Below, piece after piece: positions 16,697 through 24,165 of a stretch of 60,711 nucleotides of DNA. Each line of letters begins with the position of its first letter. The stretch's first letter is position 1. A program made the translations under genes and the position numbers. Origin of the DNA: Candidatus Melainabacteria bacterium RIFCSPLOWO2_02_FULL_35_15 (lineage in GTDB: Bacteria; Cyanobacteriota; Vampirovibrionia; 2-02-FULL-35-15). The notes under the pieces were generated by a model. It made no database searches. It worked only from the letters and a program-made list of their open reading frames with translations, and was not told where the DNA came from. Where the stretch lies: positions 1-60,711 of the forward strand of contig MFRN01000030.1 of NCBI GenBank assembly GCA_001784585.1. The letters run 5' to 3'.

Positions 16697-16708
16697 AGGG
16701 CTAGCCCT
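16697..16708. repeat. AGGGCTAGCCCT palindrome
   Basis: This perfect 12-bp palindrome lies between the two secreted-protein genes. A related palindrome (CAGGGCAAGCCCCTG, near 17785-17799) lies in the matching position upstream of the Pro-rich gene. On the same strand the two read GGGCTAGCCCT and GGGCTTGCCCT. Confidence 0.45.
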
Positions 16709-16761
16709 GCTTCCTTAGATAGTCCAGACTTAGGGCATGATCATGATGCACGCAAACTATT

Positions 16762-17691
16762 TTACGGTATATCGGAAGAAGCTCTACATGAACCAGTTCC
16801 AAATACAGTACCTAATTCATCTACACAATCTCCTTTAGTTTTTGTTCTAAAGATGTGGTCACCGGTTTCATCACTTGTAAGCCGGCAACAAATCAAAGGA
16901 CCTTGAGAAGAATTATTATTAGCTGTGGTAGCAGCAGCAGAATTAGATCGAGGCTCAGGCTCTTCTACTACTACAGGAAATGGTTCATTATCAGGCTCTT
17001 CAGCAGTAACTTCATCATCTGCAGATGATTGTTCAAAAGCAGGAGTTTCAGCCGTACGTTGCTCATCACTGGAAGGTTGTTCTATAGCTTGAGGAAAGGC
17101 CTGAGGAATATCGAATTGGGCAGGACGCCCATCATTAGAAGGCGGGGAATTGAGAGCAGGAGCTGGAGCTGGGGTTGGAGCATTTAGTAGAACTTGAGTT
17201 GGAACAGCTGCAGGAAGAACAGGAATACTTGGGAGACGTTCCTGAACAGTTTTCTGTATTTGAACAAACTCTTTGGCTTGTTTTTGTACTTCAGCAGGAG
17301 CTGCTGCTCGTTCACGAATTAAAGCTCGTGGTCGTTCAGCCTGAGGCAGTGGTTCCTGAGTAGCCTCAGGCTCTTCCTGCTGACCAGCAATAAACTCTTC
17401 CAGAACAGGTTCTTGTACATCAGCATCACGAGTATGATTGGGTAAATTAAGAGTATGCTCAGCAGGCGATTCAACTGGCGGTGGCGGAGTTTGTGCAGCA
17501 GGCTGTTCAACTGGCGGTGGATCAGCAGTTTGAATAGAATCACCAGGACGCCCGCTATCAAATCCACTATTAGGAGCAACACCAGCTTCTCCATCCTGCT
17601 GTGCTATTGCCGGATTATTCTTTGACTGTAGTAATAAAATCCCCGGGCCAAGAATTAAAAATATTGCAATAAAAATAATCTTTTTTTTCAT
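16762..17691 (-). CDS. Secreted Pro/Glu/Ala-rich protein with C-terminal cysteine domain
   Basis: The 309 residues begin with a signal peptide (KKKIIFIAIFLILGPGILLL, then AIAQ). Residues 40-260 are low-complexity and rich in Pro, Glu, Ala and Gln, likely extended or wall-spanning. The last 44 residues form a compact segment with Cys268, Cys269, Cys289 and Cys302. It resembles the downstream eight-cysteine protein in the signal sequence and in having an adjacent Cys pair (ICCRLTSDETGD against RCCKKREDGTF). The pair may be related or co-exported. No known family is recognised. Composition alone cannot give a function. Confidence 0.72.
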   Translation of the reverse strand: MKKKIIFIAIFLILGPGILLLQSKNNPAIAQQDGEAGVAPNSGFDSGRPGDSIQTADPPPVEQPAAQTPPPPVESPAEHTLNLPNHTRDADVQEPVLEEFIAGQQEEPEATQEPLPQAERPRALIRERAAAPAEVQKQAKEFVQIQKTVQERLPSIPVLPAAVPTQVLLNAPTPAPAPALNSPPSNDGRPAQFDIPQAFPQAIEQPSSDEQRTAETPAFEQSSADDEVTAEEPDNEPFPVVVEEPEPRSNSAAATTANNNSSQGPLICCRLTSDETGDHIFRTKTKGDCVDELGTVFGTGSCRASSDIP

Positions 17692-17813
17692 AGTAAACTC
17701 TTGTTTGGAATTCCTTACTTCTGCTCTATTAAATTTTTTATACCCTCAGATACTGGCTGTATTATTAAGTTCTAGGTTTAATTTGCAGGGCAAGCCCCTG
17801 TAAAAATTAATGT

Positions 17814-18806
17814 TTATCTGGCTTTGATTAAACTTGGTTTTATTTTATTTAAGATTATATTTAAGATACTGCCCACAGTTTCTTTAGCCATAATACCTTC
17901 ATAACTTAGAGTAATTCTGTGTCTTAAAACATCAAAGATTAATTTTTCCACATCCTCTTCTTTTACATAATTCCGGCCGCAGATCAGTGCAAGTGCTTTT
18001 GATGCTTGGGTAAGATTTAATGATGCTCTTGGACTTGCACCATAGCTAACATAGCCCGAAATATTTTCAAGTTTATAATCCATCGGATTTCTTGTAGCTG
18101 AAATTAAATCAGCGATAAAATTTACAATGCCTGGATCTACATAAACTTTATTTACAAGATTATTAATTTCAACAAGTTCATTTTTTGTAATTGATTTTTT
18201 AATGTGAGACAACTCTTCAGTACAAAACCTGTTTATAATTGCAGCTTCTTCTTTTGAACTTGGATATGAGATTATAAGCTTAAACATAAATCTGTCAATT
18301 TGCGCTTCAGGAAGCTGGTATGTTCCTTCAGATTCAATCGGGTTTTCTGTAGCAAGGACTATAAACGGTTCATCCAGCTTATGTGATTTCTTTGCAATTG
18401 TTACCTGCTTTTCCTGCATTGCTTCAAGCAGTGCGCTCTGGACCTTTGCAGGAGCACGGTTTATTTCATCTGCTAAAACAAGATTTGCAAAAACCGGTCC
18501 TAAGATAGTTTCAAAATCACCTGTTTTTTGATTATAAATCTGAGTACCTGTCAGATCTGACGGCAGTAAATCAGGAGTAAACTGTACTCTTTGAAATTTT
18601 AAATCCAGTGTTTCTGCAAATGTTTTTAAAATAAGTGTTTTAGCTAACCCTGGCGGACCTTCAAGAAGAATGTGTCCGCTGGCTAAAAGTCCGACAAGTA
18701 TTCTCTCTAAAATATAATCCTGCCCAACAATTATTTTTTTTACTTCATAAAGTGCAGATTCAATTTTTTTTGCAGCTTCTAGGTACTCTGTTTTTGTTTC
18801 CGGCAT
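17814..18806 (-). CDS. MoxR-family AAA+ ATPase
   Basis: This 330-residue ATPase has Walker A GPPGLAKT (50-57), Walker B VLADEINRAP (Asp113, Glu114), SALLEAMQEKQVTI, and sensor I ATENPIESEGTYQLPEAQIDRF. The C-terminal lid has SYGASPRASL and DVLRHRITLSYE. MoxR proteins act as chaperones with von Willebrand factor A domain partners, often with DUF58 and transglutaminase genes. None of those is adjacent here, which is unusual. A TATAAT 7 nt before the ATG suggests a leaderless start. Confidence 0.95.
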   Translation of the reverse strand: MPETKTEYLEAAKKIESALYEVKKIIVGQDYILERILVGLLASGHILLEGPPGLAKTLILKTFAETLDLKFQRVQFTPDLLPSDLTGTQIYNQKTGDFETILGPVFANLVLADEINRAPAKVQSALLEAMQEKQVTIAKKSHKLDEPFIVLATENPIESEGTYQLPEAQIDRFMFKLIISYPSSKEEAAIINRFCTEELSHIKKSITKNELVEINNLVNKVYVDPGIVNFIADLISATRNPMDYKLENISGYVSYGASPRASLNLTQASKALALICGRNYVKEEDVEKLIFDVLRHRITLSYEGIMAKETVGSILNIILNKIKPSLIKAR

Positions 18807-18813
18807 AGTAATT

Positions 18814-18819
18814 ATTATA
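18814..18819 (-). promoter_or_regulatory. moxR -10 box with leaderless spacing
   Basis: On the minus strand TTTATAATAATTACTATG contains TATAAT ending 7 nt before the moxR ATG, without a Shine-Dalgarno. Confidence 0.5.
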
Positions 18820-18853
18820 AATGATTATTACTATATCTTAAGCAGGGAAATAT

Positions 18854-19222
18854 TTACTTATCTCTTTTTAATATAAATCTATCTCTAACAATATTTTTGG
18901 GTATAAGCAATGTCCTGAGAGCATCTGTGCCATCTGATTTTGTAAAATACCCTTCAACAAGATAATGTGTTACCAGGCCGCTTCTGTATCTAAAAGTCCC
19001 TTCCTGATCATAAAAACCATTTACACCTCTTTTAAGAGTTAGAACAGCTCCTGGTTTTACAAAAAACTGAACTGTATTATTTCTTTCTTCTTCAGGTTGT
19101 AGTGGTATGTAAGTATAGTCATTGCTCAGAGGTGTTATTTTTGTATTATCAGCTATGCGAGGTGTTATTCCTCCACTACTGACTAAACCTATTGCTTCTG
19201 CTAATTTAACAATGAAACCCAT
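18854..19222 (-). CDS. Hypothetical protein, 122 residues
   Basis: I do not recognise this protein. It starts MGFIVKLAEAIGLVSSGG, has no signal peptide or cysteines, and is mostly beta-type sequence (TVQFFVKPGAVLTLKRG, FRYRSGLVTHYLVEGYF). It ends in a basic stretch (RDRFILKRDK). It lies 47 bp upstream of moxR on the same strand and may be cotranscribed. A TATAGT lies 9 nt before its ATG. Confidence 0.65.
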   Translation of the reverse strand: MGFIVKLAEAIGLVSSGGITPRIADNTKITPLSNDYTYIPLQPEEERNNTVQFFVKPGAVLTLKRGVNGFYDQEGTFRYRSGLVTHYLVEGYFTKSDGTDALRTLLIPKNIVRDRFILKRDK

Positions 19223-19312
19223 AATAGTTTTACTATAGCAAAGTCAGGTTAACAAATTTGATTCCCTTTAGAATTTCTTTAGCTTTTATGAGATTGCTGC
19301 AAAGATAGCCTT

Positions 19313-20914
19313 TTATAGCTGTTTAATATTTAAGAGAGCTGCTTCAAGAGAATCAAAACATATTGCATCAATATTTTTTATGGAGCCGATCTTTTCAAAA
19401 AGAACTTTAATAGGTGGCGTTATTCCAACAAAAAACACTTTTACTCCATTTTTTGCCAAGAATTCTATTGCATCTTCAAGAGCATAAATCCCTGTTTGAT
19501 CAATAGTAGGAACATTATAAAACTTTATTATCAGATACTTAATATCTTTCATCTTCTCGATAGCTATATTAAAGTTCTTTACTTCTCCAAAAAAAAGCGG
19601 GCCATTAAAAGTATATGTATAAATTCTCTTCCTGAATTCAGAAGGAATATGTTCAGAAATTTCATGAAGATGTTCAAGATTATCAAAACTGGAGTGAGTT
19701 GAAAGACTTTGATCACTTAGTTTTTTTGCAAACAACACACTTGCAAGAGCTATACCAACTGCTACAGCCACTATCAGGTCAACAAATACAGTTAGTGCTA
19801 AAACACAAAACATTACTATTGCATCCTCTTTCGGTATCTTGCAAATATCTTTTAAACCTTTGTAGTCGATAATACTGACTCCCACAGTAATTAAAATTCC
19901 TGCCAGGCATGAAAGAGGAATTAAAGAAGCCACTGGTCCTAAATATAGAAGTACAGCCAGTAAGAATAATCCATGTATGATTCCGCCTAAGTGTGTAGTA
20001 CCTCCGGAACGCAGATTTACAAGGCTTCTCATAGTCGCTCCTGCCCCGGGAAGTCCACCTGTTAATCCTGCCACAATGTTTCCAATTCCTTGTCCTATTT
20101 GTTCCTGATCACTATGATGTCTTTTGCCGGTAAGCCTATCCATTACTATGGAAGTAAGTAACGAATCAATGGAACCAAGTATCGCAAGAGAGATTGCTGA
20201 AGGAAGTATTAAGTGTAATTCACTAATGGAAATCAAAGGAAATTTTAGTAGTGGAAGTCCATGAGGAATTTCTCCTATCCTTGGTAAATCTAACTTAAAG
20301 TAGACTGAGGCTAAACTACAAATTATAAGAGATACAAGTGGAGCTGGAATTTTTTTTGTAATGAAAGGAAAAAAATAGATTATTAAAATTGCCAGTAAAC
20401 CAATAAGCAATGCATTCAAATTAAAATCTTTTGTAATGCCTGTAAAATATCTAAGAGCTTGTCCTACATCACCAAATGTCTTTAAACCAAAAAGCGGATT
20501 GATTTGAAGAATGATTATTATTAAACCAATACCACTCATAAATCCTGAAATCACAGGATAGGGTACATATCTTATTAGTTGTCCGGTTTTAACAAGTCCA
20601 AAAATAATCTGAAATATTCCGGCAAGTATTACTGCAGCAAAGACAAGTTCAGGACGGCCTAAATGCCCGGCAACAATTGTGGCAGTAACTACTGTCATTG
20701 GTCCTGTAGGTCCTGACACCTGCGCTGGTGTTCCACCAAACAGTGCAGCAAAAATACCAGCAGCCATTGCACCGTATAAACCTGCTTCTGCACCGAGTCC
20801 TGAAGCTACACCAAATGCAAGCGCCATTGGAAGAGCTACTACACCTGTAGTAAGTCCTCCGAGAATATCACCTGCCGGATTTGCAAAGTATCTGGTTTTG
20901 AAATCTATTTTCAT
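19313..20914 (-). CDS. SulP-family anion transporter with STAS domain
   Basis: This 533-residue membrane protein has the SulP signature region early (GLTTGVVALPMALAFGVASG), about ten to twelve membrane segments, and a C-terminal STAS domain from about residue 420 (FNGPLFFGEVKNF, IIKFYNVPTIDQTGIYALED). SulP proteins move sulfate, bicarbonate or other anions; the substrate cannot be read from sequence. No carbonic anhydrase or sulfate assimilation gene is adjacent. A TATAAA lies 4 nt before the ATG. Confidence 0.94.
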   Translation of the reverse strand: MKIDFKTRYFANPAGDILGGLTTGVVALPMALAFGVASGLGAEAGLYGAMAAGIFAALFGGTPAQVSGPTGPMTVVTATIVAGHLGRPELVFAAVILAGIFQIIFGLVKTGQLIRYVPYPVISGFMSGIGLIIIILQINPLFGLKTFGDVGQALRYFTGITKDFNLNALLIGLLAILIIYFFPFITKKIPAPLVSLIICSLASVYFKLDLPRIGEIPHGLPLLKFPLISISELHLILPSAISLAILGSIDSLLTSIVMDRLTGKRHHSDQEQIGQGIGNIVAGLTGGLPGAGATMRSLVNLRSGGTTHLGGIIHGLFLLAVLLYLGPVASLIPLSCLAGILITVGVSIIDYKGLKDICKIPKEDAIVMFCVLALTVFVDLIVAVAVGIALASVLFAKKLSDQSLSTHSSFDNLEHLHEISEHIPSEFRKRIYTYTFNGPLFFGEVKNFNIAIEKMKDIKYLIIKFYNVPTIDQTGIYALEDAIEFLAKNGVKVFFVGITPPIKVLFEKIGSIKNIDAICFDSLEAALLNIKQL

Positions 20915-21048
20915 TTTGTTTATATTTCACTAACTATAACAAGATTTGCAAAGAAATGTCTAACTTATTAATTTAAAGTAAATTAATCAAAGAAAAAATT
21001 GTAAAATATAGCCTTTTCCCCTATAATTAAATCAGAGGAAATAAGCCC

Positions 21049-21237
21049 ATGTCAGCAAATGAAAAACAGAAACGTCAAAAAGATAATCCACAGGATAAAA
21101 TAAATACTGAAAATAAGAAAAAAGGATTTCAGCCCCCGCCACCAAAACCCTTTCAACAATTTTCCAGTCCAAACAAATTTAAAGGTGGTGGACCGGGGCA
21201 GTCCTTTAATGCATTCCACCGCAGGTTAGGGAAATAA
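21049..21237 (+). CDS. Small basic, Pro-rich hypothetical protein
   Basis: The 62-residue product is rich in Lys, Gln and Pro (GFQPPPPKPFQQFSSPNKF) and Gly, ending FHRRLGK. It looks disordered. CAGAGGAAATAA precedes the ATG as a ribosome-binding site and TATAAT lies near 21023. It is 2 bp from the nuclease gene downstream, so the two are probably coupled. A nucleic-acid-binding accessory role is possible but only a guess. Confidence 0.6.
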   Translation: MSANEKQKRQKDNPQDKINTENKKKGFQPPPPKPFQQFSSPNKFKGGGPGQSFNAFHRRLGK

Positions 21238-21239
21238 TC

Positions 21240-22685
21240 TTGCGCTTCAGTGTTTCAGAGCTGCTTAACTTCTATCGCTGTCAGAGACTTTTATTTTTAA
21301 ATAAATATGGTGATAAGAAATTTCAGCTTGCACCAAGTGATTTTTTAAAACGGCTCTGGAAATTTGGACGTACTTATGAGTCCAATGTTATTGACTTTTT
21401 CAAATATGAGAAGCCAAAATACAAAGTCGGGGATTATGAAAAAGGATTTGAGGAAACACTAAGGTTTATGAAAGCCGGTGTGGAAACTATTTACCAGGGA
21501 GTTTTAAGAAATGATGAGCTGCAGGGTATTCCGGATTTTTTAATTAAAGCAAAAGGATATTCACTTTTTGGTGATTATTATTATTATCCGGTAGATGTAA
21601 AAGGTGCTTCTACTTCCAGGGAAAGATATTTGTTTCAGCTTGCAAGCTATTCATATTTACTGGGGGAAATTCAGGGATTTACTCCCCTTTATGGAGGGCT
21701 TTTACTTCTGGATATGGATTTGCAGATAAGGCATTTTTATACACTTATAAAACAAGTTGTTTATAGCATCAGTGAAAGTAAAAAAATTTTAAGTGACAGT
21801 GAAAATATGCCGGATTTATTTATAGATTCAAGCTGCCAGATGTGCCAGTGGTATGATTTTTGCCTGCCGGAAGCTCTTAAAAGAAAACATTTGTCACTTG
21901 TGTACGGTGTAAATAAAAAAATAAAAGATAAACTTGAAAAAATATCGATTAAAAATTATGCAGAACTGGCAAATTGTACAGAAGAAGATTTTTCAGGGAT
22001 TGAAGAACTCTCCGGAAAAAAGGGGGAATCAGTAATAATTCAATCCATCTGTTTAAAAGAAAAAAAGATTTATTTAAAATCAATCCCAAATATAGAAAAA
22101 GAGGAAAAAGAAATATTTATAGATTTTGAAAGTGATATGGTATTGAATGAAAAAGGAACTGAGCTTATAAGGATAGATTATTTAGTCGGGCTTTTAAAAT
22201 GCAGTGATGGAAAAAAAGATTATTTTTCCCTGCTGCTTGAAACAGACGAGCAACTTTTATCTGATTTTACAAGGTTTTTAAACGATCATAAAGATTATAT
22301 TTTTTATCATTACGGACATTATGAAAAGTCTATCTTTGAAGATAAATGGGCAGACTTACCTAAAGTAAATCTGGTTAATATTGAAAAGATAATCAAAGAT
22401 TCAATGGTCCTGCCGGTCTCAGGCTATTCTTTAAAAAACATTGCAAAGATATTTGGCTTTAAGTGGAGAAACAAGGATGCAAATGCAATGCAATCCATGT
22501 GTTGGTACAGTAATTATCTTGAAACAAAGGATAAAAAATATCTGGATATGAGTATTGAATATAATCAGGATGACTGCCTGGCGTTGCATTTTATTAAAGA
22601 GTGGCTTTTAAATTTAAAGAAACAGGAAATTCCTACAGGTGAGTTTGTCAGCATTAAAGAGATCCTTCTTTCCTTTTTTCCTTAA
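21240..22685 (+). CDS. TM0106-family RecB-like nuclease
   Basis: This 481-residue predicted nuclease starts with TTG (MRFSVSELLNFYRCQRLLFL). The N-terminal half is a Cas4/RecB-type nuclease domain: GIPDFLI, then YYYPVDVKGA, then CQMCQWYDFC near residues 199-208. A helix-hairpin-helix-like stretch follows (AELANCTEEDFSGIEELSGK). The C-terminal half is an RNase H-like exonuclease domain (IFIDFESDM, then SGYSLKNIAKIFGFKW and NQDDCLALHFI). The architecture fits the TM0106 family; its role is not well established. There is no CRISPR array in the window. Confidence 0.85.
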   Translation: MRFSVSELLNFYRCQRLLFLNKYGDKKFQLAPSDFLKRLWKFGRTYESNVIDFFKYEKPKYKVGDYEKGFEETLRFMKAGVETIYQGVLRNDELQGIPDFLIKAKGYSLFGDYYYYPVDVKGASTSRERYLFQLASYSYLLGEIQGFTPLYGGLLLLDMDLQIRHFYTLIKQVVYSISESKKILSDSENMPDLFIDSSCQMCQWYDFCLPEALKRKHLSLVYGVNKKIKDKLEKISIKNYAELANCTEEDFSGIEELSGKKGESVIIQSICLKEKKIYLKSIPNIEKEEKEIFIDFESDMVLNEKGTELIRIDYLVGLLKCSDGKKDYFSLLLETDEQLLSDFTRFLNDHKDYIFYHYGHYEKSIFEDKWADLPKVNLVNIEKIIKDSMVLPVSGYSLKNIAKIFGFKWRNKDANAMQSMCWYSNYLETKDKKYLDMSIEYNQDDCLALHFIKEWLLNLKKQEIPTGEFVSIKEILLSFFP

Positions 22686-24165
22686 AAAACATAAATAAAA
22701 CAGGTAACATTGTCATAGAGACAAAATTTAAAATTTTTGCCTGATCTAAAAAAGTAAGAGCATAAACATGGCTCAATGAAAGTGCAATAAGGATATTTTT
22801 AAGAAAGCGAGGCTGAAGAAAAGGAATTAAAACAATAAGATTTAACAGATACCACGAATGAAACTTTGCAAGTGTAAAAGCTATAAATATAAATAAAACC
22901 AAGGTAATTTCAAAAATTAAATTTGTTTTTTTCTTAAATAAAACCCAGAAATAAAATACTAAAAATGTTATATAAAAAGAAGATTTTAATATAAATTGGA
23001 GCTTATCAGGATTAAACTGGAGATTTGATAAATTACAAATGTATTTAATAACAGTAAAAACTGCTGCTATTAAAGACTGGTGAACCAGACCCAGATTTGA
23101 AATTAATTCATTAGAGCTGCTTATGGACAGGTTTCTGAATGAAATTAAATAATCCATTGAAAAGATAAGTATCAGTAATAAGCCGGAACAAAATCCAAGC
23201 AGTAAATTCACAAAGACTTTTGCATCTGTTCTTTTTTGCAAAAAGTAGAACGTGATAACAGGGATAATTAAAGCAGAGACATATTTTATTCCAAAGGCAA
23301 GGACCAGAGAAAAAATACTCCAGAAATATTTATTATTATTTTTACTCTTAAGCAGCATATAAATCCCTAAAAATATAAATACTCCTGAAACCAGGTCATT
23401 ATGACAATTCCATAACCCCTGAATTAAAATCAGAGGGTTCCATGCTATTAAAAATAAATCTTTTGTCTGATTTAACTTCGACACAAATAAAATCAGGAGA
23501 AAGTACAGAGTCAGATTTAAAAGTTTAAAATTGATAAAAGAAATAAGAAAGTTATTGTTGCTCAGATAAACGATTGCTTTTGTAATAAAGATAAATACAG
23601 GTCCATAAGTAGTGGGCTGATGCGGCCATGAAAAATTACAAAGCATCCTGTTAAAACGATAATCTTTAATATTATCCACTGTTTCCAGGTAAGGATTCTG
23701 GTGATAGATGGATTGTTGTGCGCCTCTTGCAATATAACCGAATAAATCCGAAGAGTGAGATGGGATTGAAACAGTCATTAATACTGAAAAAAGAACAGCC
23801 CATTTAATGATTGCTCCATGGCTGATTGTATTTGACTGAACGATTTTATAACCAAGAAAAAATAAAATTATCAGGCTACTTGAAATAAATACAAAAAATA
23901 AATCATCTATCAGTTTGTAGGGAATGTTTGTATTAATCAGAGCTTTGTAACCTGCAAGGTTATATATACTCTTTGAAATATTTTCTATATTAGTTATCTT
24001 ACTATCATTAAATGTAATCAAATAGCTTTTTAAAGGGAAATAATGCCTGTTAAAAAACCAGGCTGCAAGAAAATTAAAATGCCCGCAAATTGCTGCTATA
24101 AAGTAAACTATAAAGGTGAAGATTGATATTTTTGTGAACTGCTGATGACCAATATTACTTTTCAT
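22654..24165 (-). CDS. Polytopic membrane protein, GT-C glycosyltransferase-like
   Basis: The 503-residue protein has about ten to twelve hydrophobic segments. The loop after the second or third contains SIPSHSSDLFGYIARGAQ, HQNPYLETVDNIKDYRF and WPHQPTTYGPVF, the pattern seen in polyprenol-phosphate-mannose-dependent GT-C enzymes (DUF2029/GT87-like). The 3' end overlaps the nuclease gene by 32 bp on the opposite strand. Its start overlaps the start of the GH38 gene head-to-head by 21 bp. A lipid-linked sugar donor is inferred from the family. Confidence 0.75.
   Translation of the reverse strand: MKSNIGHQQFTKISIFTFIVYFIAAICGHFNFLAAWFFNRHYFPLKSYLITFNDSKITNIENISKSIYNLAGYKALINTNIPYKLIDDLFFVFISSSLIILFFLGYKIVQSNTISHGAIIKWAVLFSVLMTVSIPSHSSDLFGYIARGAQQSIYHQNPYLETVDNIKDYRFNRMLCNFSWPHQPTTYGPVFIFITKAIVYLSNNNFLISFINFKLLNLTLYFLLILFVSKLNQTKDLFLIAWNPLILIQGLWNCHNDLVSGVFIFLGIYMLLKSKNNNKYFWSIFSLVLAFGIKYVSALIIPVITFYFLQKRTDAKVFVNLLLGFCSGLLLILIFSMDYLISFRNLSISSSNELISNLGLVHQSLIAAVFTVIKYICNLSNLQFNPDKLQFILKSSFYITFLVFYFWVLFKKKTNLIFEITLVLFIFIAFTLAKFHSWYLLNLIVLIPFLQPRFLKNILIALSLSHVYALTFLDQAKILNFVSMTMLPVLFMFFKEKRKEGSL

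Noticed and set aside
21240-22685. Cas4, as part of a CRISPR system
   Set aside because: The N-terminal domain is Cas4/RecB-like, but the two-domain length fits the TM0106 family and no CRISPR array or cas gene is in the window.
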